Source of the DNA: [Phialemoniopsis] sp. UDSM-2020
Taxonomy: Eukaryota; Ascomycota; Sordariomycetes; Thyridiales; Thyridiaceae
Assembly: GCA_018873225.1 (NCBI GenBank)
Contig: JAEILZ010000002.1
Coordinates: 2,418,001-2,482,000, forward strand
Direction of reading: 5' to 3'
Length of the DNA: 64,000 nt
Each line of letters opens with the position of its first letter. Position 1 is the first letter of the stretch. Below, one piece after another: positions 45,250-57,537 of this stretch. The translations under genes and the position numbers were made by a program. The notes under the pieces are model-generated. The model was not told the DNA's origin, searched no databases, and saw only the letters and a program-made list of their open reading frames with translations.

Positions 45250-48200
45250 ATGCCCGCAATGTCGTCCAATATCCCCCACTGCTCTTCCGACACCGCGTTG
45301 CTAGAAACATTTACACCACCGACGAGACCGCAGTTCAACTCGCACAACACTTCTGATCGATTACGAGTGGGCTCCGGAACACTGCCCAGCTTTTCAATGG
45401 TGAAGAAGGACCGCAAGTCCATGTTCAGAGAGGTTGGATTGGAGGATCACGACAGCAGTGTGACCGCATACCACGACGGCAGGGGCCCCTCGGAACAGGA
45501 CTTATTCGGCGAACCCGCTGAACTGGCGTCACAAAGCTCGTATAGAGAGCGGTCTGACAGGAGATCAAATGCCGAAAACAACATGAACCCCCAGCAAGAT
45601 GCACCGGACAGTGGCGCGACCTCGCCGCGATCGCGGTCGGGCAAGCAGTCGTGGTACTCCAGATTGGCCTCGGCCGGGCGCCCAAGGATTAAATCCGTGT
45701 CGAGCGCCCCTCCACCTACCGTCGCGAGCCTCTCGCGATTCACCATGATTGCTCTGTTCATCGCGGTTATCCTGCCGGCCTTTAGTTACCGTAGTGGCGG
45801 CGACAAGGTCAGCTTGAGCGGCGCCGACGCCGGTGTTATCAGGGATCCTCGGCTTACACGACGGCCTATCCTTGAAACACGGGCGGATAGTCCGACAGAT
45901 GTTTGCACGCGATGGAGTCATCAGTGTAAGTGACGGCGGGCCGCAATCTGAAGGTATCAGACCAAAAGAGACTAACAGCTTTTCTACAACAGCTGCCCAG
46001 CTCAACGGCACTTTGTACATATACGGCGGCCAAGCAAAGATGTCTGGTGATCAGGACCAAAACACCTGGAGTACGTTTACTGTCAATTGTTCGCTTACTT
46101 GACAAGTTGGAGGCTGACACACGATACAGATAACAACTTTGTGACGCTGGACCTTACCAAGTCATGGGACACCAGTTCGCCAGCCTTGAAAGGTCTACCC
46201 CAACCATCAGGTCCGCCAGCTGTTTCCAATGGCTATCTGTGGAACGACTACAACAACCTCTTTCTCTATGGCGGCGAATTCCCTGACAACCCTTTCGTCG
46301 AGCCCGAGCCCGTGTCGACCTGGAAGTATTCCATCAGGGATAAGTCGTGGAAGCAGTTCGAGAACCCGCAAACCTCGGCCGGAAACTTCTCGGACCCTGA
46401 AGGCGTACCGGTCCAGAGGTCAGCCGAAGGAGCTGGAGTGTCCGTGCCCGAACTAGGCCGGAGCTGGTATTTTGGAGGTCATTTGGACCTGTCGACTACT
46501 CAGGGCTGGTCGAATCAAATCAAGCGCGTCTACCTGAAGAGCTTGCTTGAGTTTACCCACCCAGGATTTGCCAACAATGGCGTGCAATCGATCGCAGCCA
46601 AGGCCGCCGACGAGGGTGGCGTTTACAGGAACATCACACAGGGTGGTCTGCAGGACAGTGATGCCGGGTTCTTCGAGCGGGCTGACGGCGTGCTCGTTTT
46701 TGTCCCTGGTTGGGGAACAGATGGTGTACTTATCGGCTTGGGGGGCGGTACAGACACCGAATTCGCCGACGACTTCTCCCGCCTCGATGTCTACGATATT
46801 GCCAACTCGACCTGGTATCATCAGGAGACACGGGGTGAAGCTCCGTCAGTCCGTGTCAACCCCTGCGCTGTCGTCGCGTCTGCACCCGATGCATCGAGCT
46901 TCCAGATCTACCTTTTTGGAGGACAGAACCTCCAGCCCTATGTACGTCAAGATCTTCCTCTAGGCCTTCTTTGCAACTTTGCTAATCCGATTTCCTTCTA
47001 CACAGAAAGAACAGATCCAGTACAATGACATGTACATCCTAAGCATCCCTTCATTCACGTGGGTCAGGGTCGATCAAGGCGGATCCAACAAGCCAAGCCC
47101 GAGGGCAGGCCATACATGCAACATTCGCGACGGGCAGATGGTAGTCGTGGGCGGGTACGTGGGCAAGGACATCCCATGTGACAGGCCTGGCATCTATGTT
47201 TTCAACGCCAGCTCGCTTGAGTGGCAGTCCAAATTCACCGCGCTTACCCCCGAACCCGGATTAAATGCGGACAACACGGTACTCGCAGCCAGCTTCGGCT
47301 ACAAGGTCCCTGACCGAGTCGCTGCTGTTATCGGCGGCAACACGGATGGCGGCGCAACAGCGACGACCCCTGCCGCTGGTCCTGCGACAAACGGCCCTTT
47401 CGCCACGGGACATGCACCCGTGTACACCGTCACGCAGGCCGGAAGCACCGCGACAGTCACCGCAGGCGGCGGTAGTGGCAGTGGCAATGGCAATGGAAAC
47501 ACCGGCCCCTCCGGAGATGGCTCCTCTGACAACAAGCACAACGTCAACCCTGGCCTCATCGCCGCCGCCGTCATCGCCGGATTAGCGGGATTCCTGGCCG
47601 GTTACTTAGGCTTCTGCGCCTGGCTGTACCGCCGCCAAGTCCGCGCGTACAAGACGCACCTCGCCGTCGCGAACCGCTACTCGGGCGCCGCCGCGAGAAG
47701 CGGCTCCACGCGCTCGGCCTTTGGCGGCATCGCCGCGCTCTTCGGCCGCAAGGGCTCCAAGGAGAGCCGCGGCAGCAAGAAGGCGGCGGCAGCGCGGCCG
47801 GCACCGCCGGCGGAGAAGAAGAAGACGACGCTGTCGGACAACCCGGCAGCCTACCTGTCGGAGAAGCCGCCCCTGCTGGGCGGCTACTACGGCGCCGGCC
47901 ACGCCCGCGACGACTCGACCTCGACGGCTGACAGCTACGGCTGGGTCGCCGGCGGCGGCGAGCAGCCCAAGGCCGCCTGGCTCAGCGACGAGCCCTCGCC
48001 CATGAGCGGCACCACGGCCGCCGCGAGCAACTCGAGCGGCGCGCTGCGGCGGGGCAACAGCGGCAGCCCGTTCGACGAGGTGCCGCTGCGCCCGCCCCTG
48101 CCCGCCGGCGGGCCGGGCCCGTACCACCCGCAGCCCGTGTACGGGACCAGCGGCGCGGGCGGGTGGCGCGGGCGGCGGGGCAGCGACTCGGGCGGCAGCA

Positions 48201-48322
48201 CGACGAGCTCGACGGAGCACCTGCTCGACGGGCAGGAGCCGAGCTTCTTTAGCGTCGTGCTGGGGCCCAGGAGGGCGCTGCGGGTGGTGAATGGGCTTGA
48301 GGGTGACGGGGAGAGGGAGTGA
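45250..48322 (+). CDS. Kelch beta-propeller membrane protein
   Basis: Four exons: 45250-45925, 45993-46070, 46130-46941 and 47006-48322 (introns of 67, 59 and 64 nt); 960 residues. A disordered N-terminal region is followed by a hydrophobic segment at about 164-179 (MIALFIAVILPAF). A kelch/galactose-oxidase-like propeller follows (about 225-640; blades such as GTLYIYGG, NLFLYGGEF, SWYFGG, IYLFGGQN and MVVVGGYV). A Gly/Ser-rich linker leads to a second membrane helix near 705-728 (GLIAAAVIAGLAGFLAGYLG), and the rest is a basic, disordered cytosolic tail. The predicted layout puts the propeller outside, with both ends possibly inside. If the true start is the Met at the first hydrophobic segment, that segment would be a signal peptide instead. 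The role is unknown; cell-wall or polarity sensing is only a guess. Confidence 0.85.
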
Positions 48323-48916
48323 AGATGTGTAATGATTTTCAACAGGAAGGGGGGAGGAGAGGGAAAAGTATGAGCGGATACCCATTCCTTTTGTTTGTAT
48401 GTTTGTTCTGCAAAGCGTGTGTTGTGGATGAGGTGCACACATGAATGTAACTATAGCAAAGCCATGCAACCATGACTAATCTTTTCCTTGGATCTAATGG
48501 ACAGAGCGTAAATATCAGCACCAATTGCAATCACGAAAGTAGTTTTCAAAGTATTGTTGATTCTTTGATTGTATGTCATGCTATGAATACTATTCGTACA
48601 TGTAAGAGGTGCTAGTTCCTAAGCACCGGGGTATCATCTCGTTCATCTGATTCACTCTCGACTGGCGGCTCGAGAGGAGCATGAAAGCTTGTGCCCCGTT
48701 CACCTCGACGCGGCAGGTAGAGGTACCCTGATATAGGGCAGGGTAATGTAATGCCGTTCGACGACCCGTCTCCAAAGTTTGTCTCACTCGTGGTGTGCGG
48801 GTCGTCATTCATGGGGTGGCATGTAGTAGAAGGCCGCCTGAGAAGCAGTTGATGTTTTTTCCGTCCTCAAGGATTGGCGGATATTCATCGGTATCATCCA
48901 TCGGTCGACGACTTGC
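48323..48916. other. Convergent 3' flanks
   Basis: 594 bp between the kelch gene stop and the stop of the minus-strand gene. AT-rich around 48,500-48,610. No gene or repeat. Confidence 0.5.
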
Positions 48917-50152
48917 TCATCCGGTAGCTAATATGCGGGAGAACTCTGGAGGGTCTTCTCCAAAGAAGCCCGACAGATTTGTGCGTAACAGGTCGAGAAC
49001 CTGCCTTGCCTCTTCCGTCTTGCCCGACTGGGTCAGATATTGCACAGTATCGAGACCAATGGACATGATGCGAGTGGCAAGGCCAGAGGCACGCTTAGAC
49101 GGCTCTCCTGCATCGCTGAGCTTGAAGAGGTTCTGCCAGAGGTTCTGATTCTCGAGGAGCTTCATCGCGGGGGCGGGGTTAGGCTTCGTCGGATGGTGGA
49201 GATACAGGTGAGCCCTGTCCATGCGGAGATTCTTCTGCATCCGGTTGCTGATGGCGACAAACGACTCGTACAATTTGACGGACGGGTTAGCCCGCTTCCA
49301 TGCCTCGACCGTCGATATCCAGGAGAGATGGCGCCATGGGCCGACGAAACTCAATTCGAACTTTGGACTCGACTGGAAGAGCTCTTGGCCCTGGAGGATA
49401 AACGCATATGCTTCATTGAGGTTGGTAGCATCCAAGGTCTTTGCGGTGACCAATTGGTCGAGGACAAAGGAAGCGGCGGGCTGGTGATTCGTGCCGACGA
49501 CGGCCGGCCCTTCTCCCCGCATCAGCCGGTCTAGCCAACCCCATGCGACGTCTTCGAGACCTTCTGCGACCATGAATTTTAAGAGTAGGCTAGTCAAGCC
49601 AATGTGTGATAGGAAGGATAGATCTCTTTCCATTCCGGAGGCCCTTAACCACTGCACAACCTTGAGGCCGGCGCCCGATGTGGCCATGGCGTCCTTAATT
49701 GATAAGCAAGACGACTGCAGGATCTCGCGACGCTTGGCTTGGAGACATCCAGCGGCTCGCCTGGGGTCCATGAGACCCTTGGAAACGGCCTCGACGAAGA
49801 CGTCCATGGGGTCTCGCTCGACATTGCCGAGTTGGCCCAACGCGAAGCCTTGTTGTACGGTCCGGTCATAGCTGAAGAGGGGGTTGGAGAGGATGGCGCG
49901 AAGATGCCGGTCAGTCGGTCGGTGGTGAGGTTCCTTCGAAGAGATGGGTACGAGCGTAGTAGCAGAAGGTCGGGTAGCTGCAGTGAGAGCAGGGTCATCG
50001 GAGAGCCATCCGTGCTCCTTGTCGAGGTGTTTTCGGAAGGAGGTGGTGAGAGAGTTGAGAAGTTGCTGGGCTTCTCTTTGGTTTAGAGGGAGGGGATGAT
50101 GAATGGAGGGCAGTATGCCCTTGAAGGCGCCGAGAGACCTCGTGGGAATCAT
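48917..50152 (-). CDS. Unrecognised, probably mitochondrial helical protein
   Basis: Single exon, 411 residues. The start (MIPTRSLGAFKGILPSIHH) is basic, hydroxylated and free of acids, as in a mitochondrial presequence. The rest is mostly helical, with paired-helix spacing in the middle and C-terminal parts (LTSLLLKFMVAEGLEDVAWGWLDRLM; GLDTVQYLTQSGKTEEARQVLDLL), reminiscent of PPR/TPR-like organelle expression factors. No catalytic motif was seen. A role in mitochondrial RNA or translation is plausible but not shown. It is divergent from the def1 gene 1.9 kb away. Confidence 0.75.
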   Translation of the reverse strand: MIPTRSLGAFKGILPSIHHPLPLNQREAQQLLNSLTTSFRKHLDKEHGWLSDDPALTAATRPSATTLVPISSKEPHHRPTDRHLRAILSNPLFSYDRTVQQGFALGQLGNVERDPMDVFVEAVSKGLMDPRRAAGCLQAKRREILQSSCLSIKDAMATSGAGLKVVQWLRASGMERDLSFLSHIGLTSLLLKFMVAEGLEDVAWGWLDRLMRGEGPAVVGTNHQPAASFVLDQLVTAKTLDATNLNEAYAFILQGQELFQSSPKFELSFVGPWRHLSWISTVEAWKRANPSVKLYESFVAISNRMQKNLRMDRAHLYLHHPTKPNPAPAMKLLENQNLWQNLFKLSDAGEPSKRASGLATRIMSIGLDTVQYLTQSGKTEEARQVLDLLRTNLSGFFGEDPPEFSRILATG

Positions 50153-52008
50153 GTTCGGGCGATTGAGAAGGCAGCAATTAGTCTCGAAAGGCGGAAAGCA
50201 TCACGGCAACACTAAGAAGGGCGCCTCTAGATCGGTTCGTGTCGCTCGTCGTAATCTGTGGTCCCGTCGATGACATGATCATGTCTCCAAAGCGGTGCCT
50301 CTCCCCAATTCGTGACTCACGTGATCCGATGAGGTCCAGTCAGCGACGAGGGACTGGTCAGTGCAATTCGTGCTTGCCTGAGGCCTGATTCAAGGCAGTA
50401 AGGTTTACGCGCTTGTCCATTTCCGGGTAAGCATGAAGAGGCACTTGGGATCCCCACACTTTTGCTAGGGCTCAAGTCCCAAGAAAGCAAGCTTGCTTGC
50501 TCGACCTCGTCCCCGTCCCCGATCTCTTGTCAGATGTCAATCCAAAGGCACACGTCTTATTTCGATCAACGGGCAGTATGATATATATCAAATTATTGAG
50601 AATACCAATCAACGAGAACATGATACATTGGGCTTCCAATTGATGAACTGAAGCTGCCTGGGAATGTTTGGTACCCTTGAGCTGACTGTTCTTGCAGCAC
50701 CAGCCTGATCTGCCCTCGCCTGACATGTTTGCCTGTTTGTTTGTTGGTCTGGCACAGCACTGAGGCAGTGGTCTCGAAGGACAAAGTCTCCGCCACCGGA
50801 TTCGGGCAGCTCATGCGGCGATGGGATGACAGATTGCAGCACGGTGTTACCCTCTCAAGCGGGTGTCAGAAAGGTTGCCGATTTTGAATCAATCTCTAAT
50901 TTACACAGGGTACTAACAGAATGAATGAGCCTTGTACGCTTAGGCAGTGGGATAGTCCTGGGTACTCAGTTAAGGATTGAGGTGCATCGAGAAGGAAATC
51001 CGTCAACTAAACTGTCACCGACTTGCCTGCCTGGACCTGTCAGATTTGATATATGCAATGGAATGAACACCTCGGCCTTTTCTGACATCAGACTTTATTC
51101 AAGATCTCCTTCTCACATGAAATGCGAGCTTGCAGGGGCCTGCTGCAAGGAGCTCCCGATAACTGGGGCAGGTGAAGCGTCATTGAGCGCCGCTAGACCA
51201 CAGACACGACCGACTGGGGCGCCTACCAGTTGGGCAACAGCTGACCCAAGAGGCAAAAACCCACGGATCCCCATCTCGAGAGCGGATGCGCCCTTGGGCC
51301 CCAAGTCGGCTCCAGCTGTACGTTTGTATTGTCCAATGTTGGGTTGTGGAGGGAGGGTGGTGATACGAACTCAATGTAGGCACCCAAAGTAAGAATAAGA
51401 AGAGTAGGTATTGAGCCCGGTGCATCAAAAGCTGCATGATTCCAGTTCCCACTGATTCCCGCCAGCTGTGCAGGAGGTACCTGGCACTAGCCATATCTCG
51501 TTTTAGGTACATTTCCCAAAAAGCTAAAATGTGGGCCCCATTTTGGCCCCTGCAGCGCCAGAAGTACAGCGAGCACAGAGGGCACACGACGCCTGCTTAG
51601 GTGTGTCTGGCACTAAACTGCCCCCCCTCAAGAGCCAAAAAAGGCCATCCCCAGCCTGCTGGTCCTGGGCTTGCCTCGACCTGCTTGCTTGCTTTTTATG
51701 GGTCCCAAATTCTGAATCGCCAAAACCTCCTGGCAAAAACATCACCTGCACCCAGACTCCTCCACTTTCTTCTTACCTGCCTCACATCATCTGCAGCTTT
51801 GTCCAAACAATCTCCTCCCCCAACCCAAGTCTCTTCTTTTCCTTTTCATCTTGTTTGCCTAATCCTCGCCATTCTCCTCGATTTTGTCTCCCTCGTCGAG
51901 CTCTCTGACTCAAACTGTCCGCAGCCGTGGCAAACCTCAAGTCCACACCCACACTCACACCTTTACCACGAGGGCCTTTGACAGCCTTCCCACAGATCAT
52001 CTCAGACC
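50153..52008. other. Divergent promoter region of the mitochondrial-type gene and def1
   Basis: 1.86 kb with only short, unconvincing frames. 51,740-52,008 is a strongly CT-rich leader in front of the def1 start. No repeat or RNA gene was recognised. Confidence 0.5.
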
Positions 52009-55000
52009 ATGTCATCTGAGGTGCAAGCAAGACCAGCTGCCTCGCGCGGCAGAGGTGCTGGTCGCGGCGGTAGAGGAGGTTTCTCGAGCCGAGGAGGAGC
52101 GCGAACCCAGAACAGATCCGGCGCCAATGGCGACGATTCTTTTGCCGCTCTCAACGAGGATGAGGGCGAGATTGGCCAACTGAAGAAGCTTCACGGCGAC
52201 AAGACTGGTCTCATCAAGGAAATGTTCCCCGACTGGTCAGACGTCGATATCCTTTTCGCTCTCCAAGAGACTGATGGCGATGTGAGCGTCGCAGTCACTC
52301 GCATTGCTGAAGGTAAGCATAGCTCTCAACTCCCCTCGCCTCCATCGCATGAGCCCTTGCGGCCTGCAAATACCCCAACAGCTCAATTGCACGCGGCTCG
52401 TGGGAGCTGTTGATCCTTTCACATTTGTTGCGCATTTGATGATCGAGTCCTGATCGCTGTGAATTCAATTCAACTGACTCTTGTCGCCTTTTCACTCTAG
52501 GCACCATTTCGCAGTGGGGCGAAGTCTCCAAGCCCAAGAAGGATCGCACTCGACCCAAGGCCAAGGAAAACACCTTCACCACTACTACCGGAGATGCTGT
52601 GCCGGCCAGAAATGCTCGAGGTGGACGCGGTGGCGTTGATGGCGGTCGAGGTCGTGGCAGGGCCACTGAACGCGGCGGCCGAGCCGCTCGCGGCAAATCC
52701 GCTCATGTTGCAGCCAACGGCACCCGCCCCGAGAAACCTCTCTCAGTTCCTACCGAAGAATCGTCTGCTTGGGACGCCCACAAGACTAGCGATGACACTG
52801 GCGCCTGGGGCTCGTCCGATGCGACCGCCGCTGCCCCCTCCGAGCCTGCTGCTAAGAACGCGTCCACTACTGCGGCTCCGGCAGCTTCGAAGCCCACTGC
52901 CGATTCTACTCCCGCCGCCCCTGCCCAAAAGACCTGGGCAAGCATGCTGCGTTCAACCACCGTCCCGAAGGCTGCGCCCAAGCCCAAGCCGGCCCCCGCG
53001 CCCAAGCCCGAAGAGACCATTGAGCCGCTGCCGCCCGTTGCCGAGCCCCAGGCTCCCGAGCCCGAGGCACCTGTCGAAGAGGTCCCCGAACCTAAGAAGG
53101 AGACTGCTCCTGCACCTGAAATTCCAACGGTAGTCGTACCCGAAGTTGCTTTGCCGCCGTCCAAGGATCAACTTACCGAGACAAACCTGGAACAGATTGT
53201 CGATGCTTCGCACCCGCCGGACACGGAGACGGCACGCAGCGAGGCTGCCGATTCATGGGATCCCAGGCTCGCTGCAGCCAGCGCTACCGCTACCCCTCTG
53301 TCCGCTTCCCAGCAGCAGCACCAGAATGCACGTGCCACCACCAGTGGCTACGCCGCCACGGCTATCAAGGCCACCGAGCGCGCTGCCACTCGCACCCCGA
53401 GCTATACACGCAGGGTTCTCGACCAGGAGGAGGCCGTTCGCATGCCTGGCAACCGCGACGTCGACCGGGCTACCGTGCAGTTCGGAGCTCTGAACTTCAG
53501 CGGTGTCGACGAGGACATCGACGGCGACCGGGAGGATCCCGAGACGAGAGGTCAACCCCCCGTCGAGTCGCCCGTCAGCCACCCTCGTGCCTCGCTGCCT
53601 CCTGTGGCCCAGCCTGCACCGGTGCCCGAGGCATTCCCCACCCAGAAGCCGGTCACTTCTCTCCCGACCCCTGCCGCGGCCAATGGTACTGTTCCCTTGA
53701 TCGATTCAGTCCAGTCCAACAGTGCTGACCTGTCTTTAGCCGCTCCCGCAGCCGCTCCCCAGCAGCAGGCTCCCGCGTCGCAAGGTAAGCACTGCACTGT
53801 CTTCATTGTCTTCCCGGGCGAGTTATGCTAATTCGTATTGACAGCACCTCCAGCTCAATCGCAGCAATACGGTCGCTTCGGCCCTGCCAGCTCTCAGGAG
53901 CCGAGCTCGTACTCCCAGAAGCCGTTCGACTCGTTCAACCAGCCTACGAACGCTACGTCGACTCAGTCTCAGTACGACGGCTTCCAGAACCAGCAGCAGT
54001 CGCAGGCTCAGAGCCAGCAGCCAGGTGGTGCTTTCAGCTCTGCCCCCAGCGACTACTCGTCCTATTATACTGCCGATGCCCAAAACCGCGGCCCTTACAA
54101 CTACTACAACAGCCAGAACTATGGCCAGCAGCAGCAGAGCGGCCAGGGACAGCAAGAGGGTGCTTCTCAGCAGCAGCGCGCCTACAGTGGATATGGAGGT
54201 CCCCAGGCTGATAACCTCAGCCAGTACCCCCAGAGTGGTGCCTCGCGATACGGCTCCGGCTCGGCTGCTGCCGATGCCCAGAACAGCGGCAACACCACCC
54301 CGAACCCTTCGACCCAGGCGCAGCAGCAGACGGGTCCCAGCGCCGGACAGTCTCAGTCCCACGGCCAGCAACAGCCGCACGGCGGCCAATATCCCTACAA
54401 CCATCCCTACTACCAGAGCCCGTACTATGCTGCCTACATGAACCAGTATCCCGGCTATGGTCAGGGCTCCTTCGGCGGACCTTACGGCGGCAAGGGTAAC
54501 TACGGGCAGCAGCACCCGTACATGTCGCCCCAGGGCCCTTACGATCACTCCTCCTCCCAGGGCTCCGGCTTTGGCCAGTCCTCGCTTAACAGGGGTGACA
54601 GCGGCCTGGGCTCGGGACTTGGCGATTATGGACGTGTCAGCTCTTCGCAGTCTGGCACTCAGTCCGGCTTTGGGGCCAGCGGCTTCGGCGGATCCCACGA
54701 TGCCTTTGGCCGTGGCGGTTCCTCATACCAGTCGCAGTCCGGCCAGGGCTACAACGCCCAGTCCTCTCAGCCTGGCAATGGCCCTGCTGGCGGTGATGAC
54801 CTGAAGCCCTTTGGCGAGTCCAAGGCTACCGGAGGCCCCAGCCCCTCGCTCGGCGGCGCGCGCCCCGGCTCTGCTGCTAACAACACGCCCTCGCAGTCCG
54901 GACTTCCCCCACCTCAGTCCAGCCAGCAGGGTGGTATGGGCATGGGAGGCTACGGCGGCAACTACCCTAGCCATCTGCAGCAGCAACAGCAGCAGCAGGG

Positions 55001-55175
55001 AGGCCACGGTCTCCACGGAGGCCAGTCTGGCAGTGCCGGCTACGGCATGAGCGGCGGCGCCGGTCAGGGCCACGCCAGCAACCCGTACGGCAGTGCCTAT
55101 GGCAACCAGGGCTTTGGAGGAGGCAGCTTCTACGGCGGAAACCAGCCCCGCGGCTGGGGCGGCAACTACCATTAG
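52009..55175 (+). CDS. def1: RNA polymerase II degradation factor Def1
   Basis: Three exons: 52009-52312, 52501-53784 and 53845-55175 (introns of 188 and 60 nt); 972 residues. It starts with an RGG-type segment (RGRGAGRGGRGGFSSRGG). A CUE-type ubiquitin-binding domain follows at about 52-98 (LKKLHGDKTGLIKEMFPDWS, DVSVAVTRIAEG), then WGEVSKPKKDR. The central part is Pro/Ala/Glu-rich with the family motif KTWASMLRS. From about residue 530 to the end it is Gln/Gly/Ser/Tyr-rich and prion-like. Def1 recruits the elongin-cullin ligase to stalled, ubiquitinated RNA polymerase II after DNA damage. In yeast the Q-rich half is removed by the proteasome so that the rest enters the nucleus; whether this holds here is inferred. 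Confidence 0.92.
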
Positions 55176-55946
55176 AAAAGTAGTACTCAAGGCTACAAGC
55201 CTGGGAGGAGCCGCATGCTTTATACAAGTGGTGCTTGAATCAGCACCATCACCTCTCACTCTCACTTTTACTCTCTGATATTGTATGTGTGTACGATTTT
55301 GGGGCCTCGATCTGGCAGGGGGAAACAAACGAAAGAAAAAAGAGTTTCTATTCGTCTTTCAGGGGTTGTGGTTACTTCGTCTTGCACAAAACGGTCAGGC
55401 AGGCAAACAAATAGGTTGTCATTAGGATGGGAAGCAGGTATGACCAAGGTCATTAGGCGAAAGCAAATAATCCAAAAGACTGAAATTTTTTCGTCGGTGC
55501 CTTGTCGTCTTTGGCCAATCTTTTTAATGCTTCTCCAATGTGCTTTGTTCGTTGCGATATTTGCTTTTTTCTCATTATGATAGAATCGATGCGATGTTGG
55601 TCAACGTCAATTCATGCTAGGGGCAACTGGAGTCTTGATGCTTGAATCATCTAGGAAGGACGTCCGCATAGCGCCTTGTAGAAAGAATTCATAGCAAAAT
55701 ATTCAAATGGTAATCATTGACGTGGTATGAGGCTGAGGCTGATGTGAGATTGTTGTAACACGAGATCCGCTAGATAACAAACATGTGGATATCAAGGATT
55801 AAATTTACCTGTCTAACATCTACGACATGTGGCTGTTGCTCTCCTCCTGCTCAGTTGTTCTGGTCTAATGCAAACGATCGCTCGCTCGTACAATAATACA
55901 CACCAAAAACTTCCAAAACATCACTGGTCTTTGGCCCACATTCAGT
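55176..55946. other. Convergent 3' flanks
   Basis: 771 bp between def1 and the oxidase gene. AT-rich in the middle. No gene, repeat or RNA signal was seen. Confidence 0.5.
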
Positions 55947-57537
55947 TCAGCCCTTCTTGGGCCGCACGCTCTGCAGGTTGTGGAACAGGTCCTCGGGATC
56001 CCACTTGGCCTTGACCTCCTGCAGCGCCGGATAGTTGGCGCCCCAGTACATGGGCTGCGCGTCCGGGCCCAGCGCCGGGTCGACGTACCCGGCGTACGTG
56101 GTCCAGTCGCGGTCGTCCCGCCCTACGCCGTCGAGGATGGTGTTGTGCAGCCCTGTCAGGTAGTCGCGCGTCGTCTGGCTCACCTGCGGGATCGCGATGC
56201 CGTAGCTCTGGTAAAACATGACCTTGTCGCGGTGCGGGTAGGCCGTCGCGTTCAGGGGGACGTCGTTGGTGGCGCCGCCCTCGAGGTCGAAGATGACGGT
56301 CCACAGGAGCGTGCCGGCGTCGTGCGAGCCGAGGAAGTCGAACATGGCCTGGATGGTCTCCTCGGAGAGCAGGTCCTCCTGCCGGAACCCGAGCGACTTG
56401 GAGTAGAAGGGCGCCTGGATGTTGGACAGGTAGAGCGCCTCGGTTTCGGCGTCGTGGGCGAGGGCGCCGAGCCAGTCGGGCACGGACAGGGTGCCCTTGG
56501 AGCGGCCCGTGCTGGGCAGGCGGTCCGCGATGCCCGACGCGTCCCACTCGGCCTCGGTGCCGTAAAAGGTGCCCTCGATGATGCACCCGAGCGGCGTGAT
56601 GATGATCTCGCTGCCGAAGCGGCGGTCGAGCTCCGGGTCCGAGATGACGTCCTGCCACTGCTTGAAGACCGGGGCCATGTCGCGCAGGCTGCCGAGGGTG
56701 AACGAGTACGAGTACTGCACGATGCTTCCCGGCTCCGGGTGCGTCTTCATGACGAACTCTGTGATGATGCCGAAGCTCGCGCCGGCGCCCTTGAGGCCGA
56801 AGAAGAGGTCCGAGTTCTGCGTCTCGCTGGCGCGCTGGATCTTGCCGTCGGCCGTGACGACCTCGACCTCGAGGACGTGGTCGAGGCAGGACCCCCACAT
56901 GCGCGACATGGCGCCTAGTCCGCCCTGCGGAAGTTTGTCAGTACTTCTGGTTCCCTGTTGATCCAAGGTCTCGTCTCTCCCTGCTTCAACGTACAATAGT
57001 GGCATGTCCGCCGAGACCGACGCCCGGGCACACGCCGTGGGCCATGGCGCGGCCGCCGGCGTCGTGCAGTTTCTGGGTCACGTCGCCGAGCAGGTTGCCG
57101 GCGCCGAGGGTGACCTGCCAGGTCGACTCGTCCATGGAGAAGCCCTGGAAGTTGACCATGTCGATGGCGACGACGTTGTCGGCGCCCGGTCCTCCGAGGC
57201 CTAGACATTGATATATCTGTCAGTCGAAAGCTTCGATGTGGTATCAGAGAGTTCGTAATCACCCACCATAGTTGGCATACGAGTGCCCGCCCGATTTGGC
57301 CTGCACCTTGAGCTTGTTGTCGGCGGCGCACTTGACGGCGCCCGCGACGTCGTCGGCGGTCGAGGGCCGGATGACAGCGACGGGGGTGACGCCGGCGGCC
57401 TTGTCGAGGTTGTAGGGCTTGACCCAGTTGATCTGGAAGAGCGGGTCGCTCGGGAAGCCGACGCAGTTGGACTTGCCGGCGCAGACCGCGCTCAGGCACG
57501 TCTCGATGGCCGAGGGGTTCGAGTGTGAGTTGCCCAT
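55947..57537 (-). CDS. Berberine-bridge-like FAD-linked oxidase with an N-myristoylation-type start
   Basis: Three exons: 57537-57267, 57200-56995 and 56924-55947 (introns of 66 and 70 nt); 484 residues. FAD-binding (PP-loop) motifs: VIRPSTADDVAGAV, then KSGGHSYANYG, whose His is the usual covalent FAD ligand. HGVCPGVGLGGHATIGGLG follows, its Cys being the second ligand; this part is complete only after joining exons 2 and 3. The BBE domain ends with WDPEDLFHNLQSV. Relatives (AA7) oxidise oligosaccharides or secondary metabolites with O2. Unlike secreted members it has no signal peptide. Its start MGNSHS fits the N-myristoylation pattern (Gly2, Ser6), so it may sit on the cytosolic face of membranes. 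The substrate is unknown. Confidence 0.9.

Noticed and set aside
55980..56918. 312-codon plus-strand frame opposite the oxidase gene
   Set aside because: Shadow of the oxidase exon; no motifs and no start context.
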